Part shown: positions 8,850 to 16,006 of the stretch, in pieces | Layout: the number at the start of each line of letters is the position of its first letter | Position numbering within the stretch: the stretch's first letter is position 1 | Assembly: GCF_019510245.1 (NCBI RefSeq) | Contig: NZ_JAEKKT010000208.1 | Coordinates: 1-64,000, forward strand | Reading direction: 5' to 3' | DNA from: Streptomyces sp. | GTDB taxonomy: Bacteria; Actinomycetota; Actinomycetes; Streptomycetales; Streptomycetaceae | DNA: 64,000 bases | Program-made: the position numbers and the translations under genes | The notes under the pieces: generated by a model | What the model was told of the DNA's origin: nothing | Database searches by the model: none | The model's input: the letters and a program-made list of their open reading frames with translations, nothing else

Positions 8850-8967
8850 GGTCATGAGTGACAGTCATGAGGCCCCGGCCGACTGTCCGGCAACCCTCCG
8901 TCCGTGGCGGGGTGCCCCGGGTGAAGACCAGGCCGCGGGCAGCGAGGTCCACGGCAAGCGCGGACCC
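8850..8967 (+). ncRNA. SAM-IV riboswitch
   Basis: The sequence follows the actinomycete SAM-IV aptamer very closely. It starts with GGTCATGAGTG and has a perfect P2 arm, ACAGTC pairing with GACTGT. CCGGCAACCCTCC, GGGGTGCCCCGGGTGAAGACC and the 3' element CGGCAAGCGCGGACC then follow in the family order. P1 closes GGTC (8850-8853) with GACC (8926-8929). S-adenosylmethionine binding should down-regulate the class V aminotransferase gene that begins 160 bases downstream. A further hairpin (8967-8999) and a 6-codon ORF lie in between and may be part of the expression platform. Confidence 0.92.
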
Positions 8968-8999
8968 CTCGAAGCACCAGGGGTCCTGGTCGTCGAGGA
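8967..8999 (+). promoter_or_regulatory. Hairpin downstream of the SAM-IV aptamer
   Basis: CCTCGA plus ACCAGG pair with CCTGGT plus TCGAGG across a small internal loop and a 3-nt apical loop. It abuts the aptamer and its 3' arm runs into a GAGGAG ribosome-binding sequence (8995-9000). It could act as, or compete with, the expression platform. Confidence 0.5.
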
Positions 9000-9006
9000 G
9001 CCTTCC

Positions 9007-9027
9007 GTGAGCAAGCGAATGCGATAG
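9007..9027 (+). CDS. Possible 6-residue leader peptide
   Basis: GTG-AGC-AAG-CGA-ATG-CGA-TAG reads as MSKRMR and is preceded by GAGGAG at 8995-9000 with 6-base spacing, a better ribosome site than that of many genes nearby. It lies between the SAM-IV riboswitch and the aminotransferase start at 9128. No direct evidence of translation; chance occurrence is possible. Confidence 0.3.
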   Translation: MSKRMR

Positions 9028-9127
9028 GGCCGCAGAGCCCCGCCTCCGCATCCCCCTTTTCCCCCGCCGCTGCTTGAGCGCGTCCGCTCGCACGGCGGAT
9101 CTCACCTGCTCACACGGGAGTTCACCC

Positions 9128-10489
9128 ATGTCCGTCTCCACCGCTGCCTCCGCCCAGTCCGTTTGTGCCCCCCTGCCCGTTCTGGGCCGGGATGTCACCG
9201 TCCCGCTCGTCACCGGCGGCGAGGTCACCTACGCCGCCCTCGACTACGCGGCCAGCGCCCCCGCCCTCCAGCGGGTCTGGGACGACGTGGCGGCGTACGC
9301 GCCCTACTACGGCAGCGTCCACCGCGGCGCCGGCTACCTCTCCCAGCTCTCCACGGACCTCTTCGAGAACGCCCGCCGGACCGTCGCCGAGTTCCTCGAC
9401 TGCCGCCCCGACGACCAGCTGGTCTTCACCCGCTCGACCACGGACTCCCTGAACCTCCTGGCCCGTGCCCTCCCCGCCGACTGCCAGGTCTTCGTCTTCG
9501 AGACCGAGCACCACGCCTCCCTGCTGCCGTGGCAGGACGCCCGCGTCACCTACCTCGACGCGCCCCGCACCCCGCGCCAGGCCGTCGCGACCCTGGAACG
9601 CGCGCTCGCCGGCCGCGACCCCCACGGCCCGGCCCTGGTCTGCGTCACCGGCGCCTCCAACGTCACCGGCGAGCTGTGGCCCGTACGGGAGCTCGCGGCC
9701 GCCGCGCACGCGCACGGCGCCCGGATCGTCCTGGACGCCGCGCAGCTGGCCCCGCACCACCCCGTCTCCGTCCGGGACCTGGACGTCGACTGGGTCGCCT
9801 TCTCCGGCCACAAGCTGTACGCCCCCTTCGGCTCCGGCGTCCTGGCCGGCCGCGCCGACTGGCTGCGGGCCGCCGAGCCGTACCTCGCGGGCGGCGGCGC
9901 CAGCCGCAAGGTCACCCGGCGCGAGGACGGGGGAGTGACCGTGGAGTGGCACGAGAGCGCCGCGCGGCACGAGGCCGGGTCGCCCAACGTCATCGGCGCC
10001 TACTCCATCGCCGCCGCCTGCAAGGCGCTCACCGAGGCCGGCTTCGACACGCTGGTCGCCCGTGAGCGGCACCTGATCGAGAAGGTGCGGGCAGGGCTGG
10101 CCGGGGTGCCCGAGGTCCGGGTCCTCTCCCTCTTCGGCGACGACGCCCCCCGCGTCGGCGTGATCAGCTTCGTGGTGGACGGCTGGAACAGCTCCCACTT
10201 CGCCGCCGCCCTCTCCGCCGAGTACGGCATCGGCGTCCGCGACGGCCTCTTCTGCGCCCACCCGCTGGTCAGGACCCTGCTGGGCTCCGACCCCCAGACC
10301 CAGGGCGAGTGCGGGGCGCCGGAGGCGGCACCGGGCGAGAAGTCCCTCAACGCGATCCGGGTGAGCTTCGGGGCGGGGACGCCGGACGAGCACGTGGAGC
10401 GCTTCGTGAACGCCGTGCGGGAACTGGTCGCCGACGGCGCGAAGTGGTCCTACCGCACGGAGGACGGCCGCTGCGTCCCGGCGGTGTGA
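9128..10489 (+). CDS. Class V aminotransferase (cysteine desulfurase-like)
   Basis: A 453-residue PLP enzyme of fold type I. The PLP-binding lysine is Lys229 in AFSGHKLYAPFGSG. The preceding LDAAQLAPHHP contains the Asp that contacts the PLP pyridine nitrogen, and TEHHASLLPW supplies the stacking His. These are signatures of the NifS/CsdA group and its relatives. It begins at ATG 9128. Because it lies under a SAM-IV riboswitch, a role in cysteine/methionine sulfur metabolism is likely. The exact reaction (desulfurase, C-S lyase or aminotransferase) cannot be settled from sequence alone. A dispersed repeat follows. Confidence 0.88.
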   Translation: MSVSTAASAQSVCAPLPVLGRDVTVPLVTGGEVTYAALDYAASAPALQRVWDDVAAYAPYYGSVHRGAGYLSQLSTDLFENARRTVAEFLDCRPDDQLVFTRSTTDSLNLLARALPADCQVFVFETEHHASLLPWQDARVTYLDAPRTPRQAVATLERALAGRDPHGPALVCVTGASNVTGELWPVRELAAAAHAHGARIVLDAAQLAPHHPVSVRDLDVDWVAFSGHKLYAPFGSGVLAGRADWLRAAEPYLAGGGASRKVTRREDGGVTVEWHESAARHEAGSPNVIGAYSIAAACKALTEAGFDTLVARERHLIEKVRAGLAGVPEVRVLSLFGDDAPRVGVISFVVDGWNSSHFAAALSAEYGIGVRDGLFCAHPLVRTLLGSDPQTQGECGAPEAAPGEKSLNAIRVSFGAGTPDEHVERFVNAVRELVADGAKWSYRTEDGRCVPAV

Positions 10490-10508
10490 TCCGACCGACC
10501 TCAGAGGC

Positions 10509-10651
10509 CGCGCCCCAAAGGGGCGCGGGGAACCGCGCGACAAGCCACGACGCACCCGCAGGGGACCACACTGCCGGCCGGTGGGGGCTGGTCGCGCAGT
10601 TCCTCCCGCAGCCTTCGGCCGGGGGCACCCCCGGCGCCCCTTACGGGGCGC
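10509..10651. repeat. Dispersed repeat, copy 2 (two facing halves)
   Basis: The segment CGCCCCAAAGGGGCGCGGGG (10511-10530) leads into a GCGCGACAAGCCA tail. It is followed in inverted orientation by GGGGGCTGGTCGCGCAGTTC and GCGCCCCTTACGGGGCGC. It fills the gap between the convergent aminotransferase and AsnC-like genes and can form several stem-loops, so it probably ends transcription from both sides. Confidence 0.75.
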
Positions 10652-10932
10652 TAGCTGTCCAGGCCGATCGCGAACGCCGCCTCCAGGTCGTGCTGGGAGT
10701 ACGTGCGGAACGCGACGTGCGTGTCCGTGGCCTCCACACCGGGGATCTTGCTGATGGAGCCGGGGATGACCTCGGCCAGGTCCTCGTGCTGCTTCACCCG
10801 GACCATGGCGATGAGGTCGTACGTACCGGTGACGGAGAAGACCTCGCTGACGCTCTCCAGCGCGGCGATCCGTTCCGCGATCTCGGGGATCCGGTCCACG
10901 CTGGTCTTGATGAGGACGATCGCGGTGATCAC
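10651..10932 (-). CDS. Stand-alone Lrp/AsnC ligand-binding (RAM) domain protein
   Basis: A 93-residue protein equal to the C-terminal RAM domain of Lrp/AsnC regulators, with no DNA-binding helix-turn-helix. The typical beta-alpha-beta pattern is visible, starting AIVLIKT and including FSVTGTYDLIAMVRVK. Such proteins bind amino acids and can assemble with full-length family members. The GTG start overlaps the stop of the rhomboid gene by four bases (GTGA), so the two are co-translated. Confidence 0.88.
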   Translation of the reverse strand: MITAIVLIKTSVDRIPEIAERIAALESVSEVFSVTGTYDLIAMVRVKQHEDLAEVIPGSISKIPGVEATDTHVAFRTYSQHDLEAAFAIGLDS

Positions 10933-11729
10933 GGCTGGTTCTCTCCCTCGGGTGCCGGAGCTGGGGCGACCTTCACTTTAGTCGCCCGCCCGTCGCCCGC
11001 CACCGCCCTTCCGAGGCCGCGCGAAGCGCCCTTCTTTTTTCTGTACCGCACCCACGCGTAGCCGAACCCGAGTCCGAAGCCGACCAGGTGGGCGAGGTAG
11101 GCCACGCCGGGGCCGGAGGGAGCCTGGTTCAGGGCCAGCCACTGGAGGGCCGCCCAGAAGGGGAGGACCACCCAGGCCGGGAACCGGAGCGGGAGGAAGA
11201 AGAGGAAGGGGAGGAGACTGGTGACGCGGGCGCTGGGGAACAGGTACAGGAACGCTCCGAGGACCGCCGAGATCGCCCCGGACGCGCCCACCAGCGACTG
11301 CTGGGACGTGGCGTTGGCGGCCGCGTAGCCGAGCAGCGCGAGATAGCCGCAGCCGACGTAGAAGAGAGTGAACTCCACGCGGCCCATCCGTTCCTCGGTC
11401 ATCGCCCCGAAGACGAAGAGGAAGAGCATGTTGCCGAGCAGGTGCACCCAGCTGCCGTGGATGAACAGCGCCGTGGCCGGGGTGAGCGCCTTCCGCGCCG
11501 GACCGTCGAACAGGTCGGCGGGGACCACCCCCCAGTGCCGGAAATACGCCCGCTGGGCCGTCGCGAGGGCCTCTCCGGTGCCGTAGGACGGGGTGAAGCC
11601 GGAGGCGGGGCCGAGCACGAAGATCAGGCAGCACACGGCGATCAGGGTGTACGTCATGGGCGCGGACGTGCCCCGCAGGCTCCGCAGGGTCCGGGCCGCC
11701 GTCGTGTTCCAGTTGCCGATCATGGACAT
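10929..11729 (-). CDS. Rhomboid family intramembrane serine protease
   Basis: A membrane protein of about 266 residues with six or seven hydrophobic helices. The rhomboid motifs are present: the HGSWVHLLGNMLFLFVFG segment, the catalytic serine in GASGAISAVLG and the catalytic histidine in AHLVGFGLGFGYAW. A basic tail (RYRKKKG) follows the last helix. The start is uncertain: ATG 11729 or 11723 both precede NWNTTAARTLR and neither has a clear ribosome site; the longer open frame to 11825 looks non-coding. Substrate unknown. Confidence 0.9.
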   Translation of the reverse strand: MSMIGNWNTTAARTLRSLRGTSAPMTYTLIAVCCLIFVLGPASGFTPSYGTGEALATAQRAYFRHWGVVPADLFDGPARKALTPATALFIHGSWVHLLGNMLFLFVFGAMTEERMGRVEFTLFYVGCGYLALLGYAAANATSQQSLVGASGAISAVLGAFLYLFPSARVTSLLPFLFFLPLRFPAWVVLPFWAALQWLALNQAPSGPGVAYLAHLVGFGLGFGYAWVRYRKKKGASRGLGRAVAGDGRATKVKVAPAPAPEGENQP

Positions 11730-11876
11730 AGAGCATGGCGTAACGGGACGCAGTGGTGCAGATCGCCTCGCCGCCGTGGACGGGGCGGCGTCGACTACCC
11801 GCCAGGCCGTAGGGTTACGAGCCACACGCGTCGGGACGGCGCGTCACGGACACTAGAAGGAAGCGAACAAGCCACG

Positions 11877-12116
11877 ATGACGGTTCCCCTGCCGACCGCC
11901 ACGACGCGGTGGCGCTGCACCCTCTGCGGCAACCTCACGCGCTTCGACGTGACCCGCTCGTCGAAGGTGGTCGAGTACGTCCACCTCGACCTGGCCGGTG
12001 AGCCGAAGGTCGAGGAGCGCGAGGTGGTCAGTGAGACCATCGAGTCGGTGCGCTGCCGCTGGTGCAACGCGGTGGACCAGGTGGAACTCGTGGACAGGCC
12101 GGGCGCCGACTCCTGA
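11877..12116 (+). CDS. Small two-CXXC protein (zinc-ribbon-like)
   Basis: A 79-residue protein of unknown function. It has two Cys pairs, CTLC near residue 14 and CRWC near residue 62, separated by a predicted beta-rich segment, which suggests a zinc ribbon. The start ATG 11877 is preceded by GAAGGAAGCG at an acceptable distance. It lies just upstream of the NYN-domain gene (40-base gap) in the same direction and diverges from the rhomboid gene, so a shared role with the NYN protein in nucleic-acid handling is possible but unproven. Confidence 0.82.
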   Translation: MTVPLPTATTRWRCTLCGNLTRFDVTRSSKVVEYVHLDLAGEPKVEEREVVSETIESVRCRWCNAVDQVELVDRPGADS

Positions 12117-12156
12117 GAGCGGGAGCCGGCCCCGTACAGGTGATGGGGTGTGACGG

Positions 12157-13500
12157 ATGGTGGAGACCACAGGCGGGGGGCCGGGCGACGGCACCGCCGA
12201 GGTGCTTGACCGTCCGTTGCCCGACGGCGTGCGACGGCGGGTCGTGCAGATCGTGTCGGACGGGTTCGGCGGGCTGACCCTCGCCGAACTGCCCGCCCAG
12301 CTGCGCCAGTACGCCCGCTTCGCCCCGAATCGCCGGGCCAAGTTCGCCGGGAACGCCATGGCCGCCGCGCTGGAGACGGACACCCTCTTCCGGCAGCGGA
12401 TCGGGGAGAAGCTGAGAGAGGCCCAGCCGGAACTGGCCGGCGCCCTGGACTCCGGCTCCCCGCCCCCGGCCGCGGACCCGCTCGATGTGGCGGCCGCGGC
12501 CTATGTACTGCGCCCCGCGGGCTGGGTGAAGCTCGTGGCGGCGGCCGGCGAGGAGGCCCAGCGGGCCGACGCCGAGCGGGCCGACGAGGAGAGCCGGGCC
12601 GAACTGGAGCGGCTGCGCGAGGAGCTGGACCGGGCCCGGGAGCAGACCCGGTCCGAGACGGAGCGGCTGCGCACCGAGCTGGACACGGCGAAGAAGGAAG
12701 CGGAATCGCTTCACCGCAAGCTGCGGGCCGCGCTGAGCGACGTCAAGCGCGGTGAGGCTGCGCTGCGCAAGCTGCAGGCCGAGATGGAGGCGGGGCGGGC
12801 CGAGGGGCAGTCCCTGGTGTCCGCCGCCGAGAGCGAGAGCCGGCGGCTCAAGGCCCGGCTCGGCGAGGTCGAGGCGGCCCTGGAGGCCAGCCGCCGGGCC
12901 GCCCGCGAGGGGCGCAGCGTCGAGGACATGCGGCTGCGGCTGCTGCTCGACACCGTCCTCGACGCGGCCCAGGGGCTGCGCCGGGAGCTGGCCCTGCCGC
13001 CGGTGTCGGTGCGGCCCGCCGAGACCGTGGACGCGGTCGAACCGGGACGAATGACCCCGAAGGACATCGCGGCGCGAGCGCTGTCCGAGCACGACCCGGC
13101 CATCCTCGACCAGTTGCTCGCCCTGCCCCAGGCCCACTTGGTCGTCGACGGCTACAACGTGACCAAGACCGGCTATCCGCAGATGCCGCTGGAGAAGCAG
13201 CGGCTTCGGCTGCTCGGCCAGCTCTCCCAGCTCGCCGCGCAGACCGGCGCCGAGGTCACCTGCGTCTTCGACGGCGCCGAGCTGGCCGCGCCGGTGCTGC
13301 TCGCCCCGCCGCGCGGGGTCCGCGTCCTCTTCTCCAAGCCCGGCGTCACCGCGGACGAGTTGATCCGTCAGCTGGTGCGCGCCGAGCCGCCGGGCCGCCC
13401 GGTGATCGTCGCCTCGACCGACCGCGAGGTCGCCGACGGGGTCGCGAAGGCGGGTGCCCGGCCGGTCGCTTCTGCGATGCTTCTGAAGCGACTGTCCTGA
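12157..13500 (+). CDS. NYN domain-containing RNA-binding/nuclease-like protein
   Basis: A 447-residue protein. The N-terminal 100 residues are helical. A long coiled coil follows (roughly residues 130-290), rich in ERLR/ELDR/EAE heptads and TEL-type repeats. The C-terminal domain of about 170 residues is YacP/NYN-like: HLVVDGYNVTKTGYP carries the first conserved Asp, CVFDGAEL the second, and VIVASTDREVADG the third acidic cluster of this PIN-like fold. Close relatives in Streptomyces are annotated as NYN or RNA-binding proteins. Target unknown. The start is ATG 12157. Confidence 0.9.
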   Translation: MVETTGGGPGDGTAEVLDRPLPDGVRRRVVQIVSDGFGGLTLAELPAQLRQYARFAPNRRAKFAGNAMAAALETDTLFRQRIGEKLREAQPELAGALDSGSPPPAADPLDVAAAAYVLRPAGWVKLVAAAGEEAQRADAERADEESRAELERLREELDRAREQTRSETERLRTELDTAKKEAESLHRKLRAALSDVKRGEAALRKLQAEMEAGRAEGQSLVSAAESESRRLKARLGEVEAALEASRRAAREGRSVEDMRLRLLLDTVLDAAQGLRRELALPPVSVRPAETVDAVEPGRMTPKDIAARALSEHDPAILDQLLALPQAHLVVDGYNVTKTGYPQMPLEKQRLRLLGQLSQLAAQTGAEVTCVFDGAELAAPVLLAPPRGVRVLFSKPGVTADELIRQLVRAEPPGRPVIVASTDREVADGVAKAGARPVASAMLLKRLS

Positions 13501-13628
13501 ACGTGCAACCCGCATATGCAATGCCCGAATTGACCGAACCGTCACGCAACGTAGCGTCAATCGCGCATTACTGCTCGTGAGTTATGTGCAAAGAGTGCGT
13601 TGCGTGACCACTTTTTTGGCTGCTGGGT

Positions 13629-13658
13629 TTGAACTGATCACAGGTAGGTCACTAGGGT
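13629..13658 (+). promoter_or_regulatory. Promoter of the first NlpC/P60 gene
   Basis: TTGAAC (13629-13634) and TAGGGT (13653-13658) are separated by 18 bases, a good vegetative-type promoter. The paralogous gene at 14957 has the same arrangement. An additional TGATCAC/GTGATCA pair (13635-13641 and 13681-13687) lies across the spacer and leader and could form a stem in the transcript. Confidence 0.6.
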
Positions 13659-13710
13659 CTGGCCTCGAACCTCCACACGGGTGATCACTCAAACGAAGGA
13701 GCCCGTCTCC

Positions 13711-14671
13711 GTGGCGTCCCATCGTCGACCCAAGCAGCCGAGCCGTGCGCGCGTGACCGTGCTCACCACCGCAGCGGCCGCCGCCGTAGTCCTCAGCGCC
13801 AACGCCGCCAACGCGGCGCCCGGCGAGAAGCTGACCAAGGACGAGGTCAAGGCGAAGGTCGACAAGCTCTACGAGGAGGCCGAGCAGGCCACCGAGAAGC
13901 TGGACGGCGCCAAGGACAAGCAGCAGAAGCTGCAGAAGGAGATCTCCACGATCCAGGACAACGTGGCTCGTGGGCAGGAGGACCTCAACAAGCTGCGGGA
14001 CAGCCTCGGTTCGCTGGCCACCGCGCAGTACCGCTCGGGCGGCATCGACCCGTCGGTCCAGCTCTTCCTCTCGTCCGACCCGGACGACTACCTCGACAAG
14101 GCCTCCACGCTCGACCAGTTGAGCAGCCAGCAGGTCGAGGCCCTGAAGAAGATTCAGGACAAACAGCGCGAACTGGCCCGCCGTCCAGTCCAAGCTCGCC
14201 GACGCGCAGAAGCTGCTCAACACGCTGACCGCCAAGGAGAAGGCCGCCCTCGACGCCGAGCAGGCCCAGGCCGCCAGCCGCGCCTCCTCCCGCGTCGACC
14301 TCGGCAACACGGGCTCCGCCTCCAGCCGGGCCGCCGCCGCCTTCGCCGCCGCCCAGTCCGTGATCGGCTCCCCGTACGTCTACGGCGCCTCCGGCCCGTC
14401 CTCCTTCGACTGCTCGGGCCTGACCTCCTGGGCCTACGCCCAGGCCGGCGTGACCATACCCCGCACCTCCGAGGCGCAGGCCAACGCCGGTACCCGCATC
14501 TACAGCGCGAGCGACCTCAAGGTCGGCGACCTCGTCATCTTCTACGGCGACTACCACCACGTCGGCCTCTACGCCGGCAACGGTCAGGTGCTGCACGCCC
14601 CGCACACCGGCGCCGTGGTCCGCTACGAGGCGATGAGCGACATGACCTTCGAGTTCGGCGTCCGTATCTGA
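13711..14671 (+). pseudogene. NlpC/P60 cell-wall endopeptidase, frameshifted by internal deletion
   Basis: A secreted peptidoglycan DL-endopeptidase of the RipA/NlpC type, in two frames. The first frame begins at GTG 13711 (AAGGAG 10 bases upstream) with a signal peptide ending near SANAANA. It continues as a coiled coil through IQDKQRELA to 14178. The second frame resumes at 14180 with AVQSKLADAQKLL and carries the catalytic domain, with nucleophile Cys in SSFDCSGL and the His in YHHVGLY. Compared with the neighbouring paralog, about 25 residues of the coiled coil (about 74 bp) are missing at the junction and the frame is lost. Either a true pseudogene or an assembly deletion; the flanking coding sequence is otherwise intact. 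Confidence 0.85.
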
Positions 14672-14784
14672 CCGCACCGGGTTCCGCATCCGACCCCACC
14701 GGGTTACCCCGACACCCGTACGGCCGAAGATCAACTCACGGTGGCGCCCGAACGGGCGAATCCCGGCAACCGAGACTGACTCCG

Positions 14785-14818
14785 CGCCCCGCCGGTGACC
14801 TGCGTCAGCGGCGGGGCG
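14785..14818 (+). terminator. Hairpin terminator between the NlpC paralogs
   Basis: CGCCCCGCCG (14785-14794) pairs perfectly with CGGCGGGGCG (14809-14818) across a 14-nt loop, about 115 bases after the first NlpC gene. Confidence 0.65.
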
Positions 14819-14843
14819 TCACGTTGCGTGGCCGCCGAGGTCT

Positions 14844-14873
14844 TTGGCCGGGGTGCGGTCGCGCGGCTATGGT
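14844..14873 (+). promoter_or_regulatory. Promoter of the second NlpC/P60 gene
   Basis: TTGGCC (14844-14849) and TATGGT (14868-14873) with an 18-base spacer, matching the arrangement upstream of the first paralog. Confidence 0.55.
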
Positions 14874-14956
14874 CTGGCGCGTTTCCTCCGGCGCCGGGGC
14901 ATCTCCGTGCCCCGCGCCGTGGGAAGCGGTTCCCGTCCGCCAGCAGAAGGACCGCC

Positions 14957-15976
14957 GTGGGGTCTCATCGCCGTCTCACACCGTCGTCCGGGTTCAACCG
15001 GGGCGCCGGTGCCGCTCTCTGCGCGCTCTCGGCCGCGGCCGCCGCGCTCGGCGCCGGGCAGGCCAGTGCCGCCCCGCACGCCGACGCCCGTGCCGAGGTG
15101 GACCGGCTGTACCAGCAGGCCGAGGAGGCGACCCAGGCCTACGACAAGGCCGACGAGCGGGCCGGCACGCTGCGCCGCGAGGTGAACGAGTCCCAGGACC
15201 GCATCGCCCGCCAGCAGCAGCGCATCAACACCATGCGGGAGGCGCTCGGTTCGCTCGCCGGCGCGCAGTACCGCTCCGGCGGCATCGACCCCACCGTGGC
15301 CCTGCTGTTCTCCGACGACCCCCAGGACTATCTCGACCGGGCCTCCCTCCTCGACCGCGTCGACGCCCGCCAGGCCGGACAGCTCAGGCGGCTCCGGACG
15401 GCGATGCGCGAACTCGCCCAGGAGCGCGCCGAGGCCGCCGGGAAACTCGCCGAGCTGGAGAAGAGCCGCAAGGCGGTCGCCTCCCACAAGGCCACCGTGG
15501 AGCGGAAGCTCGCCAGGGCCCGGCAACTGCTCAGCGCGATGCCCGCAGCCGACCGCGTCGCCTTCGAGCACGCCTCCCGCGGCGCCGACCGCGCCGACCT
15601 GCCCGACCTCTCCGGCGCCGCCGTCCCCGACGGCCGTGCCGCCGCCGCCATCGCCGCCGCCCGCTCCGCCCTCGGCAGGCCGTACGTCTGGGGCGCCAGC
15701 GGCCCCTCCGGCTTCGACTGCTCGGGCCTGATGCAGTGGGCGTACGCGCACGCCGGAATCCACCTGCCACGCACCTCGCAGGAGCAGCGCCACGCCGGCC
15801 ACCAGGTCCCGCTCTCCCAGGCGCAACCCGGTGACCTGGTCGTCTACCGCTCCGACGCCAGCCATGTGGCCATGTACGTCGGCAACGGCCAGGTCATCCA
15901 CGCCCCCTACCCCGGCGCCCCGGTCCGCTACGACCCCATCGGAATGATGCCGGTCTCCTCCGTCACCCGGCCCTGA
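14957..15976 (+). CDS. NlpC/P60 family cell-wall endopeptidase
   Basis: A 339-residue secreted hydrolase that cleaves peptidoglycan stem peptides. It has an N-terminal signal with cleavage around QASA, then a coiled-coil region (residues about 45-210). The NlpC/P60 domain carries Cys255 in SGFDCSGLMQW, His303 in DASHVAMYVG and a final polar residue in VIHAP. GTG 14957 is chosen because AGAAGGA lies 6 bases upstream and the signal peptide follows. It is a tandem paralog of the frameshifted gene upstream and provides an intact template for estimating that gene's missing segment. Confidence 0.93.
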   Translation: MGSHRRLTPSSGFNRGAGAALCALSAAAAALGAGQASAAPHADARAEVDRLYQQAEEATQAYDKADERAGTLRREVNESQDRIARQQQRINTMREALGSLAGAQYRSGGIDPTVALLFSDDPQDYLDRASLLDRVDARQAGQLRRLRTAMRELAQERAEAAGKLAELEKSRKAVASHKATVERKLARARQLLSAMPAADRVAFEHASRGADRADLPDLSGAAVPDGRAAAAIAAARSALGRPYVWGASGPSGFDCSGLMQWAYAHAGIHLPRTSQEQRHAGHQVPLSQAQPGDLVVYRSDASHVAMYVGNGQVIHAPYPGAPVRYDPIGMMPVSSVTRP

Positions 15977-16006
15977 CTTCCGGGCTGCTGCCCGTACGAT
16001 CGGAAA

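Noticed and set aside
13501..14956. Possible c-di-AMP (ydaO) riboswitch before the NlpC genes
   Set aside because: Such riboswitches are known before cell-wall hydrolases in Streptomyces, but the conserved ydaO sequence blocks are not present in either leader; ordinary promoters and a hairpin explain the regions.
14795..15834. The first NlpC frame read through into the second gene
   Set aside because: After the frameshift the first frame is Arg/Pro-rich noise with no domain content; the real catalytic parts lie in other frames.
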